NCBI RefSeq assembly: GCF_902459585.1
Contig: NZ_CABPSC010000010.1
Coordinates: forward strand, 149,332 to 213,331
Length of the DNA stretch: 64,000 nt
Reading direction: 5' to 3'
DNA from: Pandoraea nosoerga
GTDB taxonomy: Bacteria > Pseudomonadota > Gammaproteobacteria > Burkholderiales > Burkholderiaceae
The notes below the pieces were generated by a model. The model was given only the letters and a program-made list of their open reading frames with translations, did not search any database and was not told the origin of the DNA. Position numbers and translations under genes: made by a program. Below, piece by piece: positions 53,767 through 62,951 of this stretch (position 1 is its first letter; each line of letters begins with the position of its first letter).

Positions 53767-54141
53767 ATGAGCCAGTACGAATTTACCGTCACGGTGCGCC
53801 CGCAATACCTCCCGGAGCAATCGGAACCGGACCGTCGGCAGTTCGCCTTCGCCTACACGATCACGATTCGCAACAGCGGAGAAGTGCCGGCCCAGCTGAT
53901 CTCGCGCCATTGGGTCATCACCGACGGCGACAACCACGTGCAGGAGGTCAACGGCCTGGGCGTGGTCGGTCATCAGCCGTTCCTGCAACCGGGCGAACAG
54001 TTCGAATACACGAGCTGGGCCATGGTCGCCACACCCGTGGGCACCATGCGAGGCGAGTACTTCTGCGTGGCGGAAGACGGCACGCGCTTCGAAGCGCCGA
54101 TTGCCGAATTCGCGCTCACCATGCCGCGCACCCTGCACTGA
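53767..54141 (+). CDS. apaG: ApaG-domain protein
   Basis: This is a 124-residue protein with a fibronectin-III-like ApaG fold: YEFTVTVRPQYLPEQSEPDRRQFAFAYTITIRNSG and RHWVITDGDNHVQEVNGLGVVGHQPFLQPGEQFEYTSW. It is full length compared with E. coli ApaG (about 125). It is linked genetically to cobalt/magnesium efflux and Ap4A turnover in enterics; the biochemical role is unclear. It is divergent from rpe. Confidence 0.95.
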   Translation: MSQYEFTVTVRPQYLPEQSEPDRRQFAFAYTITIRNSGEVPAQLISRHWVITDGDNHVQEVNGLGVVGHQPFLQPGEQFEYTSWAMVATPVGTMRGEYFCVAEDGTRFEAPIAEFALTMPRTLH

Positions 54142-54172
54142 GCCGCGGCATGCGCGCAGCGCTCACCGAACG

Positions 54173-54427
54173 TCAGCGACGGTCGTCGGACCAGTCTTCC
54201 CGTTTGAGCGGATCGCCGGAGGTCGCGCGCGCGGCGGGATCGGGCTCGAGCGGGTCGATGCCCTCGACGGTGTCGCTCGGCATCGGTTGCACCACGCGTG
54301 TGTGGCGCCTGCGGCGCGTGGGCGACGGCTTGCGACGCAGGATCACGATCGCGGCGACGATCACGATCGCCAGCAACACCTCCGGCAGGACCAGCAAGGC
54401 CGGATATTCATCGAACAGATTACCCAT
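54173..54427 (-). CDS. Small single-span membrane protein divergent from mltA
   Basis: This is an 84-residue protein. Residues 12-31 (LVLPEVLLAIVIVAAIVILR) form a membrane helix. A basic (PTRRRRHTR) then acidic cytoplasmic tail follows. AGGA lies 8 nt before the ATG, inside the mltA coding sequence. The start codon and the mltA start codon share the bases ATG/CAT at CATG (54425-54428), a divergent start overlap. Family unknown. Confidence 0.6.
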   Translation of the reverse strand: MGNLFDEYPALLVLPEVLLAIVIVAAIVILRRKPSPTRRRRHTRVVQPMPSDTVEGIDPLEPDPAARATSGDPLKREDWSDDRR

Positions 54428-55568
54428 GACGCTTTTCCTGAATGTGTTCGGGCGGTGGCGCGCCGGCCGGGGCCTGGCGCTCGCCGCGTTTGCCGCATTG
54501 CTCTATGGTTGTTCCAGTGTGCCTCCGTCGGGCACCTATCGTCCAGGCGCGCCGCCCTCGAACGTGGCGACGCCGCCTGCCGGCGCCGGCCGCATGCAGC
54601 CCGTGTCGTGGTCTCAGGTCGAGGGCTGGCAGGACGATTCGCTCATCGGCGCGCGTCTGGCGCTCGCGCAGAGCTGCGTCAAACTGAGCCGCCAGCCGTC
54701 CTGGCAGCCGGCGTGCCGCGCCTCCGAGCGCCTCGACGATCTCGATCCGGCGGCCGTCCGGCAGTTCTTCGAACAATACTTTACGCCGTTCCGCATTGCG
54801 AACTCCGACGGCACGCAGACCGGCCTGATCACCGGCTACTACGAGCCGCTGCTGCACGGCTCGCGCGTGCGCGGCGGCGTGTACCAGACGCCGCTCTACA
54901 AATGGCCCTCCGGTCGCAAGCCCGGCACGCTGCCCGCCCGGGCGGAGCTCAACCGCAGCGGCATGCTGCGCGGCAACGAACTGGTCTACGTGGACGATCC
55001 CATCGAAGCGTTCTTCCTGCAGGTGCAAGGCTCGGGACAGATTCTGCTCGACGACGGCAGCGTCATGCGCGTGGGCTACGCGGGCAGCAACGATCAGCCG
55101 TACAAGTCGATCGGCCGCTGGCTGATCGATCGCGGCGAGATCACGGCCGCGCAGGCGACCATGCAGGGCATCCGCGCCTGGGCGCGCGCCAATCCCTCGC
55201 GCGTCGATGCGCTGCTCGACGTGAACCCGCGCTTCGTCTTCTTTCGCGAGATGCCCAATCACGGCGTGGGCGGCATCGAAGGCCCGATCGGCGCGCTGGG
55301 CGTGCCGCTCACGGCCGAGCGCTCCATCGCGGTGGATCCGGCGTCGATTCCGCTGGGCAGCCCGGTGTTTCTCTCGACGACGCGTCCGCCCTTTGGTCCG
55401 CAGGCGAACGCCCCGATCAACCGGCTCATGTTCGCGCAGGACACCGGCAGCGCCATCAAGGGCGGCGTGCGCGCCGACTTCTTCTGGGGGCTCGGCGACG
55501 ACGCGGGCGACCTGGCCGGACGCATGCGGCAAAGCGGCCGCATGTGGGTGTTCCTGCCGAATCAGTAA
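54426..55568 (+). CDS. mltA: Membrane-bound lytic transglycosylase A
   Basis: This is a 380-residue outer-membrane lipoprotein; its signal ends at LLYGCSSVPP (lipobox LYGC). The MltA domain has FTPFRI...TGLITGYYEPLLHGS, VQGSGQILLDDG and RVGYAGSNDQPYKSIG. The 3D domain has SIAVDPASIPLGSPVFLS and the catalytic Asp in AQDTGSAIKGGVRADFFWG. It cleaves peptidoglycan, forming 1,6-anhydromuramic ends. No good ribosome site precedes ATG 54426, because the bases upstream belong to the divergent small gene. It ends at a strong terminator. Confidence 0.93.
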   Translation: MTLFLNVFGRWRAGRGLALAAFAALLYGCSSVPPSGTYRPGAPPSNVATPPAGAGRMQPVSWSQVEGWQDDSLIGARLALAQSCVKLSRQPSWQPACRASERLDDLDPAAVRQFFEQYFTPFRIANSDGTQTGLITGYYEPLLHGSRVRGGVYQTPLYKWPSGRKPGTLPARAELNRSGMLRGNELVYVDDPIEAFFLQVQGSGQILLDDGSVMRVGYAGSNDQPYKSIGRWLIDRGEITAAQATMQGIRAWARANPSRVDALLDVNPRFVFFREMPNHGVGGIEGPIGALGVPLTAERSIAVDPASIPLGSPVFLSTTRPPFGPQANAPINRLMFAQDTGSAIKGGVRADFFWGLGDDAGDLAGRMRQSGRMWVFLPNQ

Positions 55569-55595
55569 GCCGCGGCGGCACGGCCGCCAGGACGC

Positions 55596-55625
55596 AAAAA
55601 AAGCCCGCGAATTCGCGGGCTTTTT
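55596..55625. terminator. Bidirectional terminator between mltA and paaK
   Basis: A 28-bp perfect palindrome (55598-55625) has a GCCCGCGAATTCGCGGGC core flanked by A and T runs on the two sides. It terminates mltA (plus) and paaK (minus). Confidence 0.92.
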
Positions 55626-55650
55626 CATGGCGACGTGCGCGCTCGTGGCG

Positions 55651-56946
55651 TTAGCGCGTGCGCTTGTCGATCACGCGGCGCGCCTTGCCGACCGAGCGTT
55701 CGATGCCGCCCACGGGCTTCACGCGCACGGCGCACGACACGCCGATCAGCGTCTTGATGTCGCGCTTGAGCTCGTTGCCCGCCGTCTGCAGCGCTGCGGC
55801 GTCGTCGCAGCCCACGGCGGCTTCGACTTCCACGGCCATCGTGTCCATCGGGCCCTCCTTGTCCAGAATGATCTGGTAGTGCGGCGAGAGCACCGGCTGG
55901 CGCAGCAGCAGCTCCTCGACCTGCGACGGGAAGACGTTCACGCCACGGATGATCATCATGTCGTCCGAGCGGCCGGTGATCTTCTCCATGCGGCGCATCG
56001 TGCGCGCCGTGCCCGGCAGCAAACGCGTGAGATCGCGCGTGCGATAGCGAATGATCGGCAGCGCTTCCTTGGTGAGCGAAGTGAACACCAGTTCGCCGAA
56101 CTCGCCGTCGGGCAGCACTTCGCCGGTTTCCGGATCGATGATCTCGGGGTAGAAGTGGTCTTCCCAGATGGTCGGACCGTCCTTGGTCTCGGCGCACTCG
56201 CACGCCACACCCGGACCCATCACCTCGGACAGGCCGTAGATGTCGACGGCGTCGATGCCCATGCGCTTTTCGATGGCCGAGCGCATGTCGTTGGTCCACG
56301 GCTCCGCGCCGAAGATGCCGATGCGCAGCGACGACTCGGCGGCCACGATGCCCTGGCGCTCGAGCTCGTCGGCGATCGCGAGCATGTAGCTCGGCGTGAC
56401 CATGATGATGTCCGGCTTGAAGTCCTGAATGAGCTGCACCTGCTTCTCGGTCTGGCCGCCGCCGAACGGAATCACGGTGAGGCCCGCGCGCTCGGCGCCA
56501 TAGTGCGCGCCCAGGCCGCCCGTAAAGAGCCCGTAGCCGTAGCTGATATGCACCTTGTCGCCGCGTCGCGCGCCGGATGCGCGGATCGAGCGCGCCACCA
56601 GGTCGGCCCACGTGCTGATGTCGTTGGCGGTATAGCCCACGACCGTCGGCTTGCCGGTGGTGCCCGAGGACGCATGCACGCGCGAGACCTGCTCCATCGG
56701 CACGGCGAACATGCCGAACGGGTAGCTGTCGCGCAGATCCTGCTTCGTGGTGAACGGGAATCTGGCCAGATCGGCCAGCGAGTTCACGTCGTCGGGATGG
56801 ACGCCGGCTTCGTCGAACTTGCGGCGGTAGACCGGCGAATTGTCGTAGGCATGCCGCAACGTCTTCTTCAGACGTTCGAGCTGAAGGGCGCGCAGTTCGT
56901 CGAGGCTCGCTTTCTCGATCGGCTCGAGCGGCAAGGCGGTGGTCAT
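55651..56946 (-). CDS. paaK: Phenylacetate-CoA ligase
   Basis: This is a 431-residue adenylate-forming ligase activating phenylacetate to its CoA ester, the first step of the aerobic hybrid pathway. The P-loop is VHASSGTTGKPTVVGYT, then YGYGLFTGGLGAHYGAERAG, YGLSEVMGPGVACEC and IRYRTRDLTRLL. The ending DDMMIIRGVNVFPSQVEELL contains the hinge. It is the last gene of the minus-strand paa operon. The start MTTALPLEPIEKAS is preceded by AAGGAGACAGTC. Confidence 0.96.
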   Translation of the reverse strand: MTTALPLEPIEKASLDELRALQLERLKKTLRHAYDNSPVYRRKFDEAGVHPDDVNSLADLARFPFTTKQDLRDSYPFGMFAVPMEQVSRVHASSGTTGKPTVVGYTANDISTWADLVARSIRASGARRGDKVHISYGYGLFTGGLGAHYGAERAGLTVIPFGGGQTEKQVQLIQDFKPDIIMVTPSYMLAIADELERQGIVAAESSLRIGIFGAEPWTNDMRSAIEKRMGIDAVDIYGLSEVMGPGVACECAETKDGPTIWEDHFYPEIIDPETGEVLPDGEFGELVFTSLTKEALPIIRYRTRDLTRLLPGTARTMRRMEKITGRSDDMMIIRGVNVFPSQVEELLLRQPVLSPHYQIILDKEGPMDTMAVEVEAAVGCDDAAALQTAGNELKRDIKTLIGVSCAVRVKPVGGIERSVGKARRVIDKRTR

Positions 56947-57063
56947 GACTGTCTCCTTGGGGACTTGCAACTTACTAGTGCTCAAACGTGTGTCTCGCGC
57001 TCTCATGGCCCTGGTCGTGTGTCCCGGGACCGAAGCGAAAGCGCGTACTGCCGGGCCGCCAGC

Positions 57064-57522
57064 TCAGATGACGCTGCCCTTGATCTGTGCGGACTTGCCG
57101 CGGAACATGGCGACCACATCGCCGGCCGAGTTCGTCACGCGAATGTCGTAGATGCCATGGCGGCCCGAGAGCACCTGCTCCTGTGCCTCGGCCGTGAGCG
57201 TATCGCCACCGGCGACCGGCTTCAGGAATTCGATGCTGCAACCGGCTGCGACGGCATTGACGTTGTAGCTGTTGCACGCGAAAGCGAACGTCGAGTCCGC
57301 CAGCGTGAACATGAGGCCGCCGTGACAGATGGCGTGACCGTTGAGGAACTCGTCGCGCACGCGCATCGTCATGCGGGCGTAGCCCGGGCGCACTTCCTGC
57401 AGTTCCATGCCGAGCCATTGGCTCGCGCGGTCGCTGCGGTACATGGCCTCGCCCGTGGCGCGGGCCAGTGCTTCCGGGGTCATCTCGGCGGTCGCCATGG
57501 TGGCGGGGGTGCTCGGGCTCAT
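57064..57522 (-). CDS. paaI: Hydroxyphenylacetyl-CoA thioesterase PaaI
   Basis: This is a 152-residue hotdog-fold thioesterase. The conserved FLNGHAICHGGLMFTLADSTFAFACNSYN holds the HGG and catalytic Asp, followed by GCSIEFLKPVAGGDTLTAEA. In the paa pathway it rescues CoA from dead-end intermediates. It lies between paaG and paaK in the same direction. Confidence 0.95.
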   Translation of the reverse strand: MSPSTPATMATAEMTPEALARATGEAMYRSDRASQWLGMELQEVRPGYARMTMRVRDEFLNGHAICHGGLMFTLADSTFAFACNSYNVNAVAAGCSIEFLKPVAGGDTLTAEAQEQVLSGRHGIYDIRVTNSAGDVVAMFRGKSAQIKGSVI

Positions 57523-57665
57523 CGTGTCTGTCTCGTCTCGTTGTGCTGCGCTTGTTATGGTCTGCCGCGCGGTGCGTGCGGTCCTGGCGTTCGGTGCGTC
57601 GCTGGTGTTGTCTGTGGGGCCGTTCGTGATGGCGATCCGGTTGGCTTGCCCTGAGGGGGCGGGGC

Positions 57666-58448
57666 TCAGCGGCCCTCGAACTTCGGGGCGCGCTTCTCGA
57701 GGAACGCATTCACCCCTTCGGCGTAATCATACGAGGCGCCCAGCGCGCGCTGGCCGTCCCGCTCGAGATCGAGTTGCTGGTCGAGCGTGTTGGTCGCCGA
57801 CGCGTACAGCGCCTGCTTGATGGTCGCCAGCGCAAGCGTGGGCTGCGTGGCGAGGTGCGCGGCGAGCTTCTGGGCTTCGGGCATCAGGGCGTCGTCGTCC
57901 ACGCAGCGCCAGATCAGGCCCCACTGTTGCGCCTGCTCGGCCGAGAGCTTGTCGCCGAGCATGGCGAGGCCCATGGCGCGCGCCATGCCGACGCGCTGCG
58001 GCAGGAACCACGTGCCGCCCGTATCGGGCAGCAGGCCGATCTTCACGAATGCCTGCAGGAAATTCACGGAAGCGCCTGCCAGCACGATGTCGCAGGCGAG
58101 CGCCAGGTTCGCCCCCGCGCCGGCGGCGATACCGTTTACCGCCGCCACGATCGGCAGCGGCATCGCGCGCAGCTTGCGCACGAGCGGGTTGAAGTTCTCG
58201 TCGATCAGCGCGCCGAGGTCGGTCGAGGCGCCCGGCGTGAAGTCGAGATCCGCCAGATCCTGGCCGGCGCAGAAGCCGCGGCCGGCTCCGGTGAGCACGA
58301 TCGCACGCGCGCCTTGCGCCTGGGCGGCGTCGAGTGCGTCGCGCAGCTCGGCGTGCATCTGCCGTGTGAAGCTGTTGAGCTTCTCGGGGCGGTTGAGCGT
58401 GATCGTCGCGACGTTGGCTTGCAGCGTCAGTTGAACCGTGGCGGTCAT
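57666..58448 (-). CDS. paaG: Oxepin-CoA-forming isomerase PaaG (crotonase family)
   Basis: This is a 260-residue crotonase. The oxyanion-hole loops are TGAGRGFCAGQDLADLDF and NGIAAGAGANLALACDIVLA. The GLLPDTGGTWFLPQRVG region holds the catalytic Asp expected of PaaG. It converts the ring epoxide of phenylacetyl-CoA to oxepin-CoA. Its upstream neighbour is the 3-oxoadipyl-CoA thiolase gene, 46 bp away. Confidence 0.93.
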   Translation of the reverse strand: MTATVQLTLQANVATITLNRPEKLNSFTRQMHAELRDALDAAQAQGARAIVLTGAGRGFCAGQDLADLDFTPGASTDLGALIDENFNPLVRKLRAMPLPIVAAVNGIAAGAGANLALACDIVLAGASVNFLQAFVKIGLLPDTGGTWFLPQRVGMARAMGLAMLGDKLSAEQAQQWGLIWRCVDDDALMPEAQKLAAHLATQPTLALATIKQALYASATNTLDQQLDLERDGQRALGASYDYAEGVNAFLEKRAPKFEGR

Positions 58449-58494
58449 CGGTGTCTTCCTCCGGATGTCTTGTAGTGACGAACGGCGCGCGAAA

Positions 58495-59697
58495 TCAGAC
58501 GCGCTCGATCGCGATGGCGATGCCCTGGCCCACGCCGATGCACATCGTGCACAGCGCGTAGCGGCCGCCCGTGCGGTGCAACTGGTACATGGCCGTCGTC
58601 ACCAGACGCGCGCCCGAGGCGCCCAGCGGGTGACCCAGCGCGATCGCACCGCCGTTCGGGTTCACGCGGGCGTCGTCATCGGCCACGCCGAGCTGACGCA
58701 GCACGGCCAGACCCTGACTCGCAAACGCTTCGTTGAGCTCGATCACGTCGAACTGGTCGAGCGTCATGTTCAACTGCTTGAGCAGCTTGACGGTCGCCGG
58801 CGCCGGGCCGATGCCCATGATGCGCGGCGCCACGCCGGCCGTCGCCATGCCGAGCACGCGGGCTCGAGGCGTAAGGCCATGCAGCCTGGCGGCGCTCTCG
58901 CTCGCGAGCAGCAGGGCGCAGGCGCCGTCGTTCACGCCCGAGGCGTTGCCGGCCGTCACGGTGCCGTCCGGGCGCACCACGCCCTTGAGCCTGGCCAGCG
59001 CTTCGAGGCTCGTGCCACGCGGGTGTTCGTCGCGCTCGACGACGATGGCGTCGCCCTTCTTCTGCGGGATCGAGACCGGCGTGATTTCCTGCGCGAGCGT
59101 GCCGTCGGCCTGCGCACGCGCCGCCTTTTCCTGGCTGCGCAGCGCGAACCGGTCCTGGTCTTCGCGGTTGATCTTGAAGTCGTCGGCCACGTTCTCGGCC
59201 GTCTCCGGCATCGAGTCCACACCGTACTGCGCCTTCATGAGCGGATTGATGAAACGCCAGCCGATGGTCGTGTCGAAAATCGCCGCCTGGCGGGAGAAGG
59301 CGCTGTCCGCCTTGCCCATCACGAACGGCGCGCGCGTCATCGATTCCACACCGCCGGCGATCATCAGGCCGGCTTCACCCGCCTTGATGGCGCGCGCGGC
59401 GGTGCCGATGGCGTCCATGCCCGAGCCGCACAGGCGGTTGAGCGTGGCGCCCGGCACGTCGATCGGCAACTCGGCGAGCAGCGCGGCCATGCGGGCCACG
59501 TTGCGGTTGTCTTCGCCGGCCTGGTTCGCGCAGCCGTAGATGACGTCGTCGACCTGCGTCCAGTCGACGTTCGGGTTGCGCGCCATGAGCGCCTTGAGCG
59601 GGATCGCGCCAAGGTTGTCGGCGCGCACGTCCTTCAGGGCGCCGCCGTATCGGCCGATGGGCGTGCGGATCGCGTCGCAGATGAAGGCTTCGGTCAT
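58495..59697 (-). CDS. pcaF: 3-oxoadipyl-CoA thiolase (PcaF/PaaJ)
   Basis: This is a 400-residue thiolase with nucleophile Cys in LNRLCGSGMDAIG, ALNEAFASQGL (His/Asn region), and NPNGGAIALGHPLGASGARL with CTMCIGVGQGIA at the C-terminus. It cleaves 3-oxoadipyl-CoA into succinyl-CoA and acetyl-CoA, the last step shared by phenylacetate and beta-ketoadipate routes. The operon context points to the PaaJ role. TATATT about 160 bp upstream on the minus strand might be an internal promoter. Confidence 0.94.
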   Translation of the reverse strand: MTEAFICDAIRTPIGRYGGALKDVRADNLGAIPLKALMARNPNVDWTQVDDVIYGCANQAGEDNRNVARMAALLAELPIDVPGATLNRLCGSGMDAIGTAARAIKAGEAGLMIAGGVESMTRAPFVMGKADSAFSRQAAIFDTTIGWRFINPLMKAQYGVDSMPETAENVADDFKINREDQDRFALRSQEKAARAQADGTLAQEITPVSIPQKKGDAIVVERDEHPRGTSLEALARLKGVVRPDGTVTAGNASGVNDGACALLLASESAARLHGLTPRARVLGMATAGVAPRIMGIGPAPATVKLLKQLNMTLDQFDVIELNEAFASQGLAVLRQLGVADDDARVNPNGGAIALGHPLGASGARLVTTAMYQLHRTGGRYALCTMCIGVGQGIAIAIERV

Positions 59698-59893
59698 GAT
59701 GTCTCGTTCCTGTCTTGTCGTGAGCTATAGAAGAGGGGGCGGCGGCGCGCGTGGTGCGGCCGGCGGCGGTCCGCGCGACGGCGAGTGACTATGGTAATGA
59801 CTTCCTGTCGCGCGGGCGCGTGTGCGGTGACTTCGCCCGGTGTCCTCTCTCTAATATAGGGGTCGTGTGCCGCTCAGTAGGGCCGCGTGCCGC

Positions 59894-61588
59894 TCAGGCG
59901 CCGCCCGCTTCGGACCGGGCCGCCACATGGTGGCGGCTTTGCACGACGCGGAAACGGTTGGCGACGAAGGCGGCGTCCGCCAGGCTGGCATTCGCGGCCG
60001 GGTTGCCGCCCGTGCCATGGTAGTCCGAATAGGCGGCCGACTGGTTGACGAAGACGCCACCGGTGAGATTCAGCGACAGGGCAACGCGGCCTTCGAGGGC
60101 GGCGTCGAGCGCCTGGGCCTCGCCCTCGGCGCTCGTCGTGTAGGCCGACAGCGTGAGCGCGCCATGCCGGGCGGCGGTGCGTCCGGCCAGTGCGAAGGCC
60201 TGGGCGCTGCTGTCCACGGCGATCACGAAGGTGATCGGGCCGAACCATTCGCGCGTGTAAGTGGCTTCGTCGGCCACGTCGAGCGCCACGATGAGCGGCG
60301 TGCGCACGCGGGCGTCGGCAAACGCGGGGTGTTGCAACGGCTGGCTGTCGAGCACCACGCGGCCGAGCTTGCGCGCCTCGTCGATGCGTGCGAGCACGCC
60401 CTCGTTCTGGATGGCGCCGAGCAGTTCCACGGCCTTGGCCGGGTCGCTGCAGGTCTTCTGCACGCTCGCGGCAATGGCCGCGACCACTTCGTCGAACGAG
60501 ACCTTGCCGTCCGGCGTCTGGATGCCGTCGCGCGGGATGTAGATGTTCTGCGGCGCGGTGCACATCTGGCCCGAGTACAGCGCCAGCGAGAAGCCGATGT
60601 TGCGTGCCATGCCCTTGAGATCGTCCGTCGAGTCGATCACGATCTGGTTCACGCCGGCCTTCTCGGTGTAGACCTGCGCCTGGCGGGCGTGAGTCTCGAG
60701 CCAGTCGCCATTGGCGGTGCTGCCGGTGAAATCGATCACGCGCACTTCGTCGCGCCTGGCGAGTTGCTGGACGAGGGCGCCGTCGTTCGGATTGGTGGCG
60801 GCGAGGGTCACGACGTCCGGATCGAAGCCGGCCTCCTCGAGCACTTCACGCGCGACCTTCACGGTGATGGCCAACGGCAGGATGGCGCCCGGATGCGGTT
60901 TGACGATCACGGCGTTGCCGGTTGCGAGGCTCGCGAACAGGCCCGGGTAGCCGTTCCATGTCGGGAACGTGCAGCAGCCCAGCACCAGCGCCACGCCGCG
61001 CGGCACGACGGTGTAACGCTTTTCCATCGCCAGCGGCGGGTTCTTGCCCTGCGGCTTCTCCCAGTAGGCCGTGTCCGGAATGCGGCGCAGCTCGTCCCAG
61101 GCGTAGGCCACGGCTTCGAGGCCGCGGTCCTGGGCATGCGGGCCGCCGGCCTGGAAGGCCATCATGAAAGCCTGGCCCGTGGTGTGCATGACCGCGTTGG
61201 CCATCTCGAAACTGCGCTCGTTCAGGCGCTTGAGGATTTCCAGCGACACGCCCACCCAGGTCTGCGGCGGCGCGGCGCGCCAGGTCTTGTGGGCGTCGCT
61301 TACGCGGGCGAGCAGGGCGTCGATCTCGAAACCGGGATAAGTCGTACCCAGCGCAAAGCCGAACGGCGAGACTTCCTGGCCGACGCTGCCCGTGCTGCCG
61401 CGCTGCGCCAGCGGAAATGCGGCATTCAGATATTGCTTGAAGGAGGCTTCACCATCGGCGGCGGCCGTTTCGCCATAGGCGCGCGGGCTCGGCATTTCGG
61501 TGAACGGGCTCCAGTAACCACGCGTGGCGATGGCCTGCAGGGCGCGCTCGAGGGTCTCCTGGTGTTTGGCGAAGAAGGGATGGGTCAT
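59894..61588 (-). CDS. paaN: PaaN, aldehyde-dehydrogenase-like phenylacetate degradation protein
   Basis: This is a 564-residue protein of the aldehyde dehydrogenase superfamily as found in PaaN. Recognisable parts are NAVIVKPHPGAILPLAITVKVAREVLEEAGFDPDVV, VIDFTGSTANGDWLE and SLALYSGQMCTAPQNIYIP, with the catalytic Cys in GQMCTAPQ. It lacks the hydratase domain of PaaZ. The role is thought to be ring-opening aldehyde metabolism. It is the first gene of the minus-strand paa operon, with a TetR-type palindrome upstream. ATG 61588 is chosen over 61720, which starts inside the operator. Confidence 0.9.
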   Translation of the reverse strand: MTHPFFAKHQETLERALQAIATRGYWSPFTEMPSPRAYGETAAADGEASFKQYLNAAFPLAQRGSTGSVGQEVSPFGFALGTTYPGFEIDALLARVSDAHKTWRAAPPQTWVGVSLEILKRLNERSFEMANAVMHTTGQAFMMAFQAGGPHAQDRGLEAVAYAWDELRRIPDTAYWEKPQGKNPPLAMEKRYTVVPRGVALVLGCCTFPTWNGYPGLFASLATGNAVIVKPHPGAILPLAITVKVAREVLEEAGFDPDVVTLAATNPNDGALVQQLARRDEVRVIDFTGSTANGDWLETHARQAQVYTEKAGVNQIVIDSTDDLKGMARNIGFSLALYSGQMCTAPQNIYIPRDGIQTPDGKVSFDEVVAAIAASVQKTCSDPAKAVELLGAIQNEGVLARIDEARKLGRVVLDSQPLQHPAFADARVRTPLIVALDVADEATYTREWFGPITFVIAVDSSAQAFALAGRTAARHGALTLSAYTTSAEGEAQALDAALEGRVALSLNLTGGVFVNQSAAYSDYHGTGGNPAANASLADAAFVANRFRVVQSRHHVAARSEAGGA

Positions 61589-62090
61589 GGTCGTGGATCT
61601 GTCCGTGTCGGGATGCGGCTGGCGGGTTCGTTGTCTGCCGGCGGGCACGGTCGTGCACGACGCGCGCGGCAAGACGCCGGGACGGCCCCGGCGGTCGTCG
61701 TCGATATCGTTTGTCGACATTAATTAACCGACCGGTTGGTTTGTTAATATAGCATCAAATCTTTTCGGCGTGGCATGCGATGACGCCGGGTTTTCCCCGA
61801 CGCCAGCGGCGCTGCGGCGCCGCGCCGGTGGGCACGGCGCGGGGGGGGGCGATGAGCGGGGCAATGAGGGCGCAATAAGGGGGGGCGTTGTCTGCGTGGC
61901 GGAACGAGAGGTGCGTCCCCCGGGGATCGATGGCATCATGCCTAACCACTGCAGTCGACGCCCGGTGAGCCGCTACTGCTGGTTCGTCGCGTGCGCCGCC
62001 GCGCTGCCGCCGCGTTGCCGCTGGGTTGCCGCTGCCTCGCGGCCATCAGCCCCTATCACAAGACGAGACTTTGACTGGAGGAAGAAGAGG
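61589..62090. other. 502-bp divergent promoter region paaN / paaF
   Basis: There is no gene. It contains the operator palindrome at 61726-61741 near paaN. Bases 61770-62080 are GC-rich with a run of nine Gs (61842-61850) and degenerate repeats. Another ribosome site before paaF (GGAGGAAGAAGAGG) is strong. Confidence 0.6.
61726..61741. promoter_or_regulatory. Probable PaaR (TetR-family) operator
   Basis: AACCGACC-GGTTGGTT is a 16-bp palindrome with one mismatch, set in AT-rich sequence (ATTAA left, TTAAT right). ACCGACCGGT-type sites are typical of TetR-family regulators, and PaaR-controlled paa promoters in Burkholderia carry similar boxes (from memory). A minus-strand TATATT lies next to it. 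Confidence 0.65.
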
Positions 62091-62867
62091 ATGACTTACG
62101 AGAACATTCTGGTGGAGACGCGCGGCCGCGTCGGCCTGATCACGCTGAATCGTCCGAAAGCGCTCAACGCGCTCAACGACGCGCTCATGGACGAACTGGG
62201 CGCGGCGCTCAGCGCTTTCGACGCCGACGACGCCATCGGCTGCATGGTGATCACCGGCAGCGAGAAGGCGTTCGCCGCGGGCGCCGACATCGGCATGATG
62301 TCGAAGTACACCTTCGCCGACGTGTTCAAGGGCGACTACATTACGCGCAACTGGGAAACCGTGCGCCGTATCCGCAAGCCGGTCATCGCGGCCGTGGCGG
62401 GTTTCGCGCTGGGCGGCGGCTGCGAACTGGCGATGATGTGCGATTTCATCATCGCGGCGGACAACGCGAAGTTCGGTCAGCCGGAGATCAAGCTCGGCGT
62501 GATACCGGGGGCGGGCGGCACGCAGCGTCTCACGCGCGCCGTGTCGAAGGCCAAGGCCATGGACATGTGTCTCACGGCCCGCTTCATGGACGCCACGGAG
62601 GCCGAGCGTGCCGGACTGGTGTCGCGCGTGGTGCCGCTCGACAAACTGCTCGATGAGGCCGTGGGCGCGGCCAACACCATCTGTGAATACTCGCTGCCGG
62701 TCGTCATGGCCGCCAAGGAGGCCGTCAATCGTGCCTTCGAATCGACGCTCGACGAGGGCGTGCAGTTCGAGCGCCGGCTGTTTCATTCGCTGTTCGCACT
62801 GGAAGATCAGAAAGAAGGCATGGCGGCGTTCGTCGAAAAGCGCAAGCCGGTTTTCAAGCATCGCTGA
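62091..62867 (+). CDS. paaF: Enoyl-CoA hydratase PaaF
   Basis: This is a 258-residue crotonase with both catalytic Glu positions: [20 protein letters not shown] and [18 protein letters not shown]. The oxyanion loop is [16 protein letters not shown]. In the phenylacetate pathway it hydrates the ring-opened enoyl-CoA. It is divergent from paaN. A GGAGGAAGAAGAGG ribosome site precedes ATG 62091. It could also act in fatty-acid oxidation. Confidence 0.92.
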   Translation: MTYENILVETRGRVGLITLNRPKALNALNDALMDELGAALSAFDADDAIGCMVITGSEKAFAAGADIGMMSKYTFADVFKGDYITRNWETVRRIRKPVIAAVAGFALGGGCELAMMCDFIIAADNAKFGQPEIKLGVIPGAGGTQRLTRAVSKAKAMDMCLTARFMDATEAERAGLVSRVVPLDKLLDEAVGAANTICEYSLPVVMAAKEAVNRAFESTLDEGVQFERRLFHSLFALEDQKEGMAAFVEKRKPVFKHR

Positions 62868-62886
62868 CGCGTCGGTGAAAAACCGC

Positions 62887-62911
62887 GACGGCTTCCTTTT
62901 TGGAGGCCGTC
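62887..62911 (+). terminator. Weak terminator-like hairpin after paaF
   Basis: GACGGCTTCC and GGAGGCCGTC form a 10-bp stem with one G-T pair around a TTTTT loop. There is no T run after it, so Rho-independent action is doubtful. Confidence 0.35.
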
Positions 62912-62951
62912 CTGTGATAGGCTGCCGGTTTTTTCAGCAAGGGACAAAACG

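Noticed and set aside
54101-55654. 517-codon frame overlapping mltA
   Set aside because: It is out of frame with mltA, lacks lipobox and MltA motifs, and is Arg-rich.
61842-61850. Run of nine Gs as phase-variation tract
   Set aside because: It lies in non-coding sequence well away from any promoter or start, so a switch effect is not supported.
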